Shown: positions 1 to 5,894 of the stretch, in pieces
Layout of the letters: each line of letters opens with the position of its first letter
How positions within the stretch are numbered: position 1 is the stretch's first letter
Source of the DNA: CAYNDB01 sp964395915
GTDB taxonomy: Bacteria > Nitrospinota_A > UBA7883 > JAJRTC01
Length of the DNA stretch: 5,924 nt
Direction: 5' to 3'
Assembly (NCBI GenBank): GCA_964395915.1
Contig: CAYNDB010000135.1
Location: forward strand, 1 to 5,924
Position numbers and translations under genes: made by a program
The notes under the pieces: model-generated
What the model was told of the DNA's origin: nothing
The model's input: the letters and a program-made list of their open reading frames with translations, nothing else
The model's database searches: none

Positions 1-65
1 AGCTTCCTTAAGATCGACATTGGTAGCGTATATGTATCGCGCGTCAATCTTGATTATTTCGTTTC
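1..65. repeat. Truncated copy of a 65-bp segment of the sigma-54 regulator gene
   Basis: Bases 1-65 match 2483-2547 in the same orientation with one mismatch (A at 56, G at 2538). Bases 1-55 are identical, 57-65 are identical, and similarity stops at 66. The match could extend left beyond the window. The minus-strand reading corresponds to regulator residues around 272-292 (sensor I region of the AAA+ domain), with the single mismatch changing a Thr to Ile codon. It may be a gene fragment left by duplication or an assembly junction. Confidence 0.85.
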
Positions 66-144
66 GCTGGAAATCAAGAAATTATCGAGCAATTACAAAG
101 TTTCTGACTATTATAAAAAACACCGCCCCGCCTCGATACCGTGA
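1..144 (+). CDS. C-terminal end of an unidentified plus-strand protein (partial; possibly chimeric)
   Basis: The frame starting at base 1 is open for 47 codons and ends at TGA 142-144; the start lies outside the window. The last residues are basic and polar, ending KKHRPASIP. I do not recognise a family. The first 65 bases duplicate an internal piece of the sigma-54 regulator gene on the opposite strand, so only about 26 codons (from base 66) are sequence of its own. A hairpin with a T-rich tail at 202-232 follows in the right orientation to end its transcript, which gives some support to a real gene here. The alternatives are a chance open frame, or a real gene tail joined to a repeated fragment by duplication or misassembly. 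Read on the minus strand, the duplicated part continues the AAA+ frame but meets an in-frame TAA a few codons beyond the junction, so it is no functional regulator copy. Confidence 0.35.
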   Translation, partial: SFLKIDIGSVYVSRVNLDYFVSLEIKKLSSNYKVSDYYKKHRPASIP

Positions 145-201
145 AAAGGAAAGCCCAAGCATCTCGGCGTGACGTTAAAGTATACCGAACCGTAAACAAC
201 T

Positions 202-232
202 CCCCGGGGTTTTAAAACCTGGGCCTTCTTTT
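202..232 (+). terminator. Probable intrinsic terminator, possibly bidirectional
   Basis: Bases 203-223 can fold into a hairpin: CCC pairs with GGG, a G-T wobble and two G-C pairs follow, one G is bulged, and T-A pairs close a small loop. On the plus strand it is followed by CCTTCTTTT (224-232). On the minus strand it is followed by AGTTGTTTA, which is moderately T-rich. It lies between the plus-strand frame ending at 144 and the minus-strand chemoreceptor gene ending at 271, the usual place for a terminator shared by convergent genes. The fold was made by eye and no energy was calculated. Confidence 0.5.
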
Positions 233-270
233 GCCAATCATGTGAACCGATGTATAGGCAATACCGCTAT

Positions 271-1743
271 TTAATCTACAGCCCCGGGCAATAAATTGGC
301 TTGGTGAGCATGCGTGTTTCCATCCCCTCCACGGATGACTGATTCCAGGTGAGTAACAATAGCGTGCAATTCTTCAGCCTGGTTTGTAAGGCTTTCCGAC
401 GTCGCGGCCGCCTGTTCCGATGTCGCGGCGGCGCTTTGTGTGGCGTTGTCTATATCCGAAATAGCGGCGTTTATTTGCGATACTCCCTGCGCTTGCGCCT
501 CGTTATTTTTAGCTATTTCCTGAACGATGGCGCCAGCTTTGTCCGCCGCTTCCGCTATTCGGTTTAGCTCCTCTGAAAGATGTTCAACCACCCGCACTCC
601 CCCTTCACTGTGTTTTTTGGAAGAGGAGATGAGCCCTGCGGTGTCTCTGACTGCGGCGGCGGACCTCTGCGCAAGATTTCTAACTTCTTCCGCCACAACG
701 GCAAAACCCTTGCCGTGCTCTCCGGCCCTTGCCGCTTCAACAGCCGCGTTTAACGCAAGAAGGTTTGTTTGAAAAGCTATTTCTTCGATAGTTTTTATTA
801 TTGTGCTCACTTCCGCAGAGCTTTTGGATATTTCATTCATGGTTTCAACGGTTTTATTCATGTGTGTTTTACCTTCGGCCACCATTTTTGTCACATCGGT
901 CATCAGCTCTTCCGCTTTGGACGCTTCTCCGGCATTTTGTTTTGCGGCGTCAGTCAGCTCTGAGATTGTGGACGAGGTCTCTTCAAGCGCCGCAGCCTGA
1001 GATAAAGACGTTTCCGCTAAAGACCTGCTCGCTCCGGAAATTTGCGTCGATGAATTATTCAGACCTTTGGAGTGTTCTGTTAGTTCACCAATTACCTTGT
1101 TCAAGGTGACGGTTACATTTCGCCGTATGACGGCTATCACCAACCCGACTATGATTAAAAGCTCAACTATAAAAAAGATAGCCATTTTATTAGAGCTGTC
1201 TTGTAACTTTTGATCGGCCTCGGTCATAGACAGGAGCATCGTGACCGCCCCGTTAACTGTGCCGGACTTACCATCATGACATTCGGTGCAATCGATCATC
1301 CCGCCACGATTAGTGCTCATGACAAACGGGGTAATCGCCCGTAAATATCTGCCGTCTTCATGCTCAATTATTTTATATAGAGGCTCACCCGTACGAAGAA
1401 CTTCGTGTTCAATTTCATCTTTTGGCTGCTCGCCAGGAAGCCCCTTTCCAAACTGTTTGCTTACGGATTCACTCCTGAAAACACGTAATTCGACCAAACC
1501 AGGTGTTGTGGCGCCAACAAGTTTTAAAAAGTCAGCCCGCTCGTCTATGGTCCCCTGAAGCATCATGGAATTCATAGAGCTCAGAACCGTCTCCGCAACT
1601 CCGGCCGCGAAGGATTCAGTCTCTAGCAAGACCAGGTTCTTTTGCTGATGCGCCGAGAAAATAATATTGAAAATAAAAAATATTAAAAGGATGGATGATA
1701 AAACGACAGCGATTTTTGTGCCTAAGGCTAGTCTTTTAAACAA
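271..1743 (-). CDS. Methyl-accepting chemotaxis protein with periplasmic c-type haem motif
   Basis: This is a 490-residue transmembrane chemoreceptor, expected to relay a periplasmic signal to CheA/CheW. Membrane helices are at about residues 11-30 and 187-206. The periplasmic domain between them holds a CxxCH haem-attachment motif (C152, C155, H156), followed by an NGAVTML segment, a pattern I associate with haem-binding sensor domains of proteobacterial receptors. The cytoplasmic signalling hairpin is clear: its conserved tip spans about residues 320-360 with AFQTNLLALNAAVEAARAGE and then GKGFAVVAEEVRNLAQRS. After TM2 the chain runs almost directly into the coiled coil, so there is no full-length HAMP domain. 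The C-terminus (LLPGAVD) lacks a CheR-binding pentapeptide. The start is TTG (1741-1743): it begins just before TM1, has AGGAG upstream, and no in-frame ATG precedes residue 57. No che genes are visible nearby. The ligand is unknown; redox or gas sensing is inferred from the haem motif only. Confidence 0.95.
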   Translation of the reverse strand: MFKRLALGTKIAVVLSSILLIFFIFNIIFSAHQQKNLVLLETESFAAGVAETVLSSMNSMMLQGTIDERADFLKLVGATTPGLVELRVFRSESVSKQFGKGLPGEQPKDEIEHEVLRTGEPLYKIIEHEDGRYLRAITPFVMSTNRGGMIDCTECHDGKSGTVNGAVTMLLSMTEADQKLQDSSNKMAIFFIVELLIIVGLVIAVIRRNVTVTLNKVIGELTEHSKGLNNSSTQISGASRSLAETSLSQAAALEETSSTISELTDAAKQNAGEASKAEELMTDVTKMVAEGKTHMNKTVETMNEISKSSAEVSTIIKTIEEIAFQTNLLALNAAVEAARAGEHGKGFAVVAEEVRNLAQRSAAAVRDTAGLISSSKKHSEGGVRVVEHLSEELNRIAEAADKAGAIVQEIAKNNEAQAQGVSQINAAISDIDNATQSAAATSEQAAATSESLTNQAEELHAIVTHLESVIRGGDGNTHAHQANLLPGAVD

Positions 1744-1756
1744 ATTATTTATGCAA

Positions 1757-1761
1757 CTCCT
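1757..1761 (-). promoter_or_regulatory. Ribosome binding site of the chemoreceptor gene
   Basis: AGGAG on the minus strand lies 13 bases before the TTG start. The spacing is longer than usual. No ATG, GTG or other TTG lies in frame between the site and 1743, so it still supports the TTG start. Confidence 0.5.
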
Positions 1762-1932
1762 ATATAATCTACGCCCCTATCTGACTAGCTAACAGTCTAT
1801 CACTTTTACCCCCTTCTTCCAGAACAAAACACGCTAACCCGACATTTCAGTATAGCCCTATTCTACCGTTCCCCGTTGCTTGAATCCGCCAAATCCGAAT
1901 TGAACAAACCTTTATAGATTTATTTGTGGAAT

Positions 1933-1960
1933 GAGATTTTTCGCTTCGCTCAGAATGACA
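1933..1960 (+). repeat. Short palindromic interspersed repeat, single unit (copy A)
   Basis: The unit begins GAGAT and ends ATGACA, like the two units at 4516-4588. It can fold as an outer stem ATTTT (1936-1940) with AGAAT (1952-1956, one G-T pair) and a weak inner GC/GC stem around TTC. It lies in the gap between the sigma-54 regulator and chemoreceptor genes. The rest of that gap (1744-1932, 1961-1984) shows no further gene and no convincing promoter. Confidence 0.7.
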
Positions 1961-1984
1961 ATAAACGGTTCCCCAAGCCTGCGT

Positions 1985-3358
1985 TTACGGTTTGAATAGT
2001 TCCTTGGTGAGGCCGAATTCCTTCATCTTCCGGTGAACGGTACGCGTGTTTACTCCAGCCTTCTCCGCCGTCTGGTTTATATTGCCGTGATACGCTTTCA
2101 AGATATCCATAAGGTAGATACGCTCCGCCTCCGCCACAACGTCTTTTAGCTCCTTGTCACTATCTTCGATGGAAGTTTCATCGTGGCTTTCTTTTTGCGG
2201 CACGTCGACCTTCTCAATATACGGTCCCTTGTTGAGAATCACGGCGCGTTCCACAATATTTTTAAGCTCACGGATATTGCCGGGCCAACGGTAGCGCATC
2301 ATTTTGTCGAGCGCACTGGTGGTGAACCCGCGGAAATTTTTCCCGATCATCTTGTTGAATATGCCCAGGTAATGCTCCGCTAAAAGCTGAATATCGCCGA
2401 CCCTGTCCCGGAGCGGAGGAAGGTTTACCGGAATGACATCGATCCTGTAATATAAATCCTCCCGGAATTTCCCCTGTCGCACAGCTTCCTTAAGATCGAC
2501 ATTGGTAGCGTATATGTATCGCGCGTCAATCTTGATTGTTTCGTTTCCACCAACACGCGTTATCTCATTCTCCTGAAGCGAACGAAGAATTTTAACCTGC
2601 ATATTTGACGATATGTCACCGATCTCATCGAGGAACAACGTCCCGTGATGACCCTGCTCGAACTTACCGATACGCCTCTGCTCGGCCCCTGTGAAAGCTC
2701 CACGCTCATGGCCAAACAGCTCCGTTTCCAGAAGCGAATCAGAAAACGATCCACAATTCATGGCGATGAATTTCTTGTTCGACCGCAACGACGCCTTATG
2801 AATGGCCCTGGCCACAAGCTCTTTACCTGTGCCTGTCTCGCCGTTAATAAGCACAGTGGAGTTCGTCGCCGCCACTTGTTCGATAAGCTCAAACACCTCT
2901 TTCATTTTAGGGTCCTGGCTGATGATTTCGGAGAACTCCTCGCCCGCCGCCAGGTTGCTTTTAAGCTCTGTAACATCCCTTACGATCTCAATAACATGCT
3001 CTACCTTGCCAGATTTATCCGCCAGCGGAAACGCGGAGATCTCCTTAAGCTTATAGCTTGCGCCAAATCCTGTGCGGAATATGTTAAACGCAGGGGCGCC
3101 TGACCTGAACACCTGCTCGACAACACAATATGCGCACTGTTGCGGGTTTTTATAAAATTCTTCAAAACATTTGCGCCCCTCACCTATGGCTTTATCGATA
3201 GGTTTTCCGATCATTTCAAGGCCGGACTTGTTCGTGTAAACAAGGTTAAAGCTTTTGTCGATTATTTTTATAGAGTCACTTATGCCGTCCAGAACGCTTT
3301 GCAGAAAATCGCTCTCCATGACTGACGCCGATAAGCTACTATGCTCGTTGTTGTCCAT
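1985..3358 (-). CDS. Sigma-54-dependent transcriptional activator (PAS, AAA+, Fis-type HTH)
   Basis: This is a 457-residue cytoplasmic enhancer-binding protein that would remodel RNA polymerase carrying sigma-54 by ATP hydrolysis. The N-terminal PAS domain (about residues 17-130) has three cysteines in a C64-x10-C75-x2-C78 arrangement. The AAA+ domain (about 145-375) is complete: Walker A GETGTGKE (173-180), the sigma-54 loop GAFTGA (220-225), Walker B LFLDEI (241-246), arginines in the REDLYYR segment (299-305), and sensor II WPGNIREL with R363. The C-terminus (about 405-450) has a Fis-type helix-turn-helix with HGNINQTAEKAGVNTRTVHRK. There is no receiver domain, so control probably acts through PAS ligand or redox state rather than phosphorylation. 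The ATG (3356-3358) has AGGA (3365-3368) six bases upstream. Only 12 bases separate it from the glycosyltransferase-like gene upstream, suggesting co-transcription. I found no sigma-54 promoter in the intergenic regions, so its targets are probably elsewhere. Confidence 0.97.
   Translation of the reverse strand: MDNNEHSSLSASVMESDFLQSVLDGISDSIKIIDKSFNLVYTNKSGLEMIGKPIDKAIGEGRKCFEEFYKNPQQCAYCVVEQVFRSGAPAFNIFRTGFGASYKLKEISAFPLADKSGKVEHVIEIVRDVTELKSNLAAGEEFSEIISQDPKMKEVFELIEQVAATNSTVLINGETGTGKELVARAIHKASLRSNKKFIAMNCGSFSDSLLETELFGHERGAFTGAEQRRIGKFEQGHHGTLFLDEIGDISSNMQVKILRSLQENEITRVGGNETIKIDARYIYATNVDLKEAVRQGKFREDLYYRIDVIPVNLPPLRDRVGDIQLLAEHYLGIFNKMIGKNFRGFTTSALDKMMRYRWPGNIRELKNIVERAVILNKGPYIEKVDVPQKESHDETSIEDSDKELKDVVAEAERIYLMDILKAYHGNINQTAEKAGVNTRTVHRKMKEFGLTKELFKP
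2483..2547. repeat. Source segment of the duplication found at the left edge
   Basis: This stretch inside the sigma-54 regulator gene encodes the part of the AAA+ domain around IKIDARYIYATNVDLKE. It is repeated at 1-65 with one mismatch. The reading frame here is intact and matches the family, so this is the original and the left-edge copy is the fragment. Confidence 0.85.
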
Positions 3359-3370
3359 CGTAATTCCTGT

Positions 3371-4438
3371 TTATAAAAAACCCGCAATGCGTTTGGCGGC
3401 CACCTGCGCTCCATCAGTTCTGGCAAAGTTTAGCGGGTGGCTTGAGTTTAAAAGGCCGGTAAGAAATCCGTCAAGATTTGAGCCAAAAAACGCCTCTCGC
3501 GATATCTCTTCTACGTTAATATACTTCCTTATCTCTCTGTCCAGAATATTATATTCAGCAAAATCTTTTCTACCAGTATAAAGGATAGGTCTTCTCGTGG
3601 CTATTAGCTCAGAGCATAACCCATATCCAAGCTTGCCTATTACGATATCGGCCGCTGACAAAAGATCTCCATGAACAGTAGTTTGCCTGTCAAAAAAGCG
3701 TATGCCACCTGAAACACTATTGCCATCGCCCAACGCAATCAGGTCGCACAAAGTACATCGCTCTGAAAGCTTTTCATAAAAACTTTCCAGACCGGAACCG
3801 CCAAATGAAACCAGCGCCAAAGCTTTATCCATCGGCAAGGAAAGCTCTTTACGCGCAGTGTCCTTTGGCTTTGAGGAGCTTTTCGCGATAAGCGGTATGT
3901 CGACAACATTTTCATATCCTTCAAAACCTCCTGAAAGAGGTGTTTTCAATATCACGTCCGCCTGTGCGTACAACTCTTTCAGCCAGCTTGCGATATCGGA
4001 AAACCGGGGTTCACTCTTCACATAACCTTCCAGTATCCAGTCCCACAAAAAATTCGCCACCACCACCACTGGAATGCCACGTTTCGTAGCCACCGCAACA
4101 CCCAAAGGGGCGATATCTGTGACAATTACCTTAGGCTCGATCCTGTCGACAACCTTTAGCTCTCTCTCCACAAGATTATCGATACTGGAGGCCAAGTCGG
4201 CGAAACGTTCATATGTGCCGACGATATCGGTAGTTATGCTATCGACCTGCGCAGGGCCGGAATCCACCTCTTCGCGCTCTATAACTACAGCGTCGGAGCT
4301 TGGGAAAAGCCATGCCGGAGCCTTGGTCCGCGCCACTACTTTATGCCCGTAATCGCCCGAAAGAGAGTCTATTACCTGCGCCGCCCGAACGGCATGTCCA
4401 AACCCGTGGCCGGAAACGTAATATAATATTGTCTTCAT
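3371..4438 (-). CDS. GT-B glycosyltransferase-like protein, related to the N-terminal domain of plant L-arabinokinase
   Basis: This is a 355-residue protein with no signal peptide and no membrane segment. The N-terminal lobe opens with YYVSGHGFGHAVRA (6-19), a glycine/histidine loop typical of MurG-like GT-B enzymes. The C-terminal lobe has SFGGSG (211-216) and ADIVIGKLGYG (263-273) followed by SE (276-277), where GT-B enzymes bind the nucleotide sugar. From memory, the GHGFGH, VDSGPAQVDS, NFLWDWI and GKLGYG segments all resemble the N-terminal domain of plant L-arabinokinase (ARA1). The GHMP kinase half of ARA1 is absent, so this is a stand-alone bacterial version of that domain. Donor and acceptor sugars are unknown. 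The ATG is close to a TATAAT box and lacks a Shine-Dalgarno site. The gene heads a probable operon with the sigma-54 regulator 12 bases downstream. The class is likely; the activity is not established. Confidence 0.8.
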   Translation of the reverse strand: MKTILYYVSGHGFGHAVRAAQVIDSLSGDYGHKVVARTKAPAWLFPSSDAVVIEREEVDSGPAQVDSITTDIVGTYERFADLASSIDNLVERELKVVDRIEPKVIVTDIAPLGVAVATKRGIPVVVVANFLWDWILEGYVKSEPRFSDIASWLKELYAQADVILKTPLSGGFEGYENVVDIPLIAKSSSKPKDTARKELSLPMDKALALVSFGGSGLESFYEKLSERCTLCDLIALGDGNSVSGGIRFFDRQTTVHGDLLSAADIVIGKLGYGLCSELIATRRPILYTGRKDFAEYNILDREIRKYINVEEISREAFFGSNLDGFLTGLLNSSHPLNFARTDGAQVAAKRIAGFL

Positions 4439-4445
4439 GAAAATG

Positions 4446-4451
4446 ATTATA
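4446..4451 (-). promoter_or_regulatory. Perfect -10 box, probably giving a leaderless transcript
   Basis: TATAAT on the minus strand ends 7 bases before the ATG at 4438 and there is no purine-rich ribosome site between them. Transcription would begin at or next to the ATG. The -35 region (about 4468-4475) is poor. An 8-bp palindrome, TATGCATA (4463-4470), lies just upstream of the -10 box. Confidence 0.5.
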
Positions 4452-4515
4452 CACAGCCGCTATATGCATAAGCTGGAAATGCCTAATGTTAGGGTATTGG
4501 GGAAAGTTGGTTGTA

Positions 4516-4588
4516 GAGATCCTTCGCCTCAGGCTCAGGATGACATTGCTCTGTCATTCTGAGAAGCCTTTAGGCGACGAAGAATCTC
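4516..4588. repeat. Palindromic interspersed repeat, head-to-head pair (copies B and C)
   Basis: Unit B (4516-4545, plus) and unit C (4552-4588, minus) face each other across 6 bases. Both start GAGATYCTTCG and end CTCAG followed by RATGACA. Each folds on its own: B pairs ATCCT with AGGAT outside and GCCT with AGGC inside; C pairs ATTCT with AGAAT outside and GCCT with AGGC inside. B and C also pair with each other as one long imperfect hairpin. The pair sits in the divergent gap between the glycosyltransferase-like gene and hisB, upstream of the likely hisB promoter, so it is probably not in the hisB leader. Confidence 0.8.
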
Positions 4589-4605
4589 AGCTAATATAAA
4601 GCTGT

Positions 4606-4634
4606 TTGTCATAGAGGCTGTATTGTGCTATCAA
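4606..4634 (+). promoter_or_regulatory. Candidate sigma-70-type promoter for hisB-hisH
   Basis: TTGTCA (4606-4611) and TATCAA (4629-4634) are separated by 17 bases. Transcription would start near 4641, leaving a leader of about 20 bases that contains the GGAG ribosome site (4651-4654) of hisB. The leader is too short for a his attenuator or leader peptide. The call rests on consensus match by eye. Confidence 0.4.
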
Positions 4635-4662
4635 TAACTTACGATTAACTGGAGAGTCAAAA

Positions 4663-5253
4663 ATGTCACGTACGGCTACGATATCTCGTACAACTAAAGA
4701 AACCGATATTACAGTCAAAGTCGATCTCGATGGATCGGGCGAAAACTCAATCGACACCGGGATTCCGTTCTTCGACCATATGCTCGACCATTTATCAAAA
4801 CACTCTCTTATTGATATAAAGGTCTCCGCCAAAGGTGACCTTGAGATTGATGGACATCACACGGTCGAGGATATTGGCCTTGCGCTTGGTCAGGCTTTCG
4901 GAAAAGCCTGGGGCGACAAGAAGGGTATGACCAGGTACGGCTTCGCCTCCATTCCGATGAACGAATCTCTTGTGGAGGTGAGTCTCGACATATCGGGAAG
5001 ACCGTATTGCGTTTTTGAAGCGTCTATCCCGAAGGGGAAAGTGGGCGAGTTCGACGTGGAGCTTGCCGAGGAATTCGTGCGGGCGTTTATCAATAGCGCG
5101 CAGATAACATGCCACATCGCCGTGCGGCGAGGAACCAACCTTCACCATATAGTGGAAGCGATGTTCAAGGCGCTGGCCCGCGCTTTGGGACAGGCGGTGA
5201 AGCTCGATCCAAGGATCGAGGGCGTGGCGCCTTCCACCAAAGGCACACTATAA
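4663..5253 (+). CDS. hisB: Imidazoleglycerol-phosphate dehydratase
   Basis: HisB removes water from imidazoleglycerol phosphate to give imidazoleacetol phosphate, a late step of histidine biosynthesis in the cytoplasm. The 196-residue length is normal for the monofunctional enzyme; the phosphatase half found in enterobacterial HisB is absent. The Mn-binding histidine motifs are intact: FFDHMLDHLSKH (37-47 region), DGHHTVEDIG (63-72) and HHIVEA (161-166). The C-terminal PSTKGTL is also typical. The ATG has GGAG (4651-4654) eight bases upstream. hisH starts 19 bases after its stop, so the two are probably co-transcribed. The histidinol-phosphate phosphatase must be encoded elsewhere. Nothing about the gene is unusual. 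Confidence 0.98.
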   Translation: MSRTATISRTTKETDITVKVDLDGSGENSIDTGIPFFDHMLDHLSKHSLIDIKVSAKGDLEIDGHHTVEDIGLALGQAFGKAWGDKKGMTRYGFASIPMNESLVEVSLDISGRPYCVFEASIPKGKVGEFDVELAEEFVRAFINSAQITCHIAVRRGTNLHHIVEAMFKALARALGQAVKLDPRIEGVAPSTKGTL

Positions 5254-5272
5254 TTTACGGGAATAATACATC

Positions 5273-5890
5273 ATGTCAGTGGTAATCGTAGATTATGATG
5301 TGGGGAACCTGAGAAGCGTTCAGAAAGCGTTTGAACGTGTTGGCGCAAGCGCCGTTGTGGAGCGTGACGCGGAAAAAATATCCTCAGCAAAAGCTCTGGT
5401 TCTGCCGGGAGTGGGGGCGTTTGCCGAATGCATGAACAACCTGCGCGGCTTTGGTCTGCTTGAAGCTGTGAAGGATTTTATATCTTCCGGGCGACCTTTT
5501 CTTGGAATATGTGTCGGGTATCAGCTTCTTTTTGAAAAAAGCGAGGAGTTTGGCGACTCAACCGGACTTGGCATATTCAAGGGGAAATGCGTCAAGTTTA
5601 GAACGCCCGCAAGCTCCGGACATAAAATTCCGCACATGGGATGGAACCAGGTGGAGAACAAAAATAAAAGCCGCCTGCTGGAAGGAATAGAGGACGGGTC
5701 CGACTTCTACTTTGTCCACTCATACTACCCTGTTCCGGAAGAGGATATCGTAACGTCGCAAACCGAGTATGGCGAAGTTTTCGCATCTTCGGTGGAGCGG
5801 GGAAATATTTTCGCCACGCAGTTCCATCCAGAGAAAAGCCAGCGCGTAGGGCTAAAAGTTCTGGAAAACTTCGCGCGCATAACAGGGTAA
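5273..5890 (+). CDS. hisH: Imidazole glycerol phosphate synthase, glutaminase subunit
   Basis: HisH hydrolyses glutamine and passes ammonia to the HisF cyclase, which makes imidazoleglycerol phosphate and AICAR; the product is then the substrate of HisB upstream. The 205-residue protein is a full-length class I glutamine amidotransferase. The nucleophile is C80 in LGICVGYQLLF (77-87), and the rest of the triad is H185 and E187 in QFHPEKS. PGVGAF (45-50), KIPHMGWNQV (118-127) and DFYFVHSYY (144-152) are also characteristic. The ribosome site is weak (GGGA at 5259-5262, ten bases before ATG), which may suggest coupling to hisB translation. HisF is not in the window. The call is secure. Confidence 0.98.
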   Translation: MSVVIVDYDVGNLRSVQKAFERVGASAVVERDAEKISSAKALVLPGVGAFAECMNNLRGFGLLEAVKDFISSGRPFLGICVGYQLLFEKSEEFGDSTGLGIFKGKCVKFRTPASSGHKIPHMGWNQVENKNKSRLLEGIEDGSDFYFVHSYYPVPEEDIVTSQTEYGEVFASSVERGNIFATQFHPEKSQRVGLKVLENFARITG

Positions 5891-5894
5891 CTCT

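Noticed and set aside
1782..1808. Possible FliA (sigma-28) promoter for the chemoreceptor gene
   Set aside because: TAAA is present on the minus strand, but the -10 region at the right spacing (GCTAGTCA) matches only about four of eight consensus positions.
1962..1987. Hairpin TAAACG/CGTTTA at the end of the regulator gene as a terminator
   Set aside because: The stem has only six mostly A-T pairs, the loop is 14 bases, it includes the stop codon, and no T run follows.
2645..3103. Plus-strand open frame of 152 codons
   Set aside because: It lies entirely antisense to the well-supported sigma-54 regulator, crosses conserved AAA+ motif codons, and resembles no family I know.
4482..4493. Small palindrome CCTAA-TG-TTAGG as an operator
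   Set aside because: Only five base pairs with a single occurrence in the gaps; such a match is expected by chance.
4516..4588. Repeat pair read as a transcription terminator or his attenuator
   Set aside because: It lies between two divergent start sites, has no T run, and shares ends with a third copy elsewhere, so an interspersed repeat explains it better; there is also no histidine-rich leader peptide.
4439..4662. Sigma-54 promoter in the divergent region
   Set aside because: I looked on both strands for GG-N10-GC with flanking TGG and TTGC and found no acceptable match.
4795..5148. Minus-strand open frame of 117 codons
   Set aside because: It is antisense to hisB, whose frame carries all family motifs; nothing in its translation looks like a real protein.
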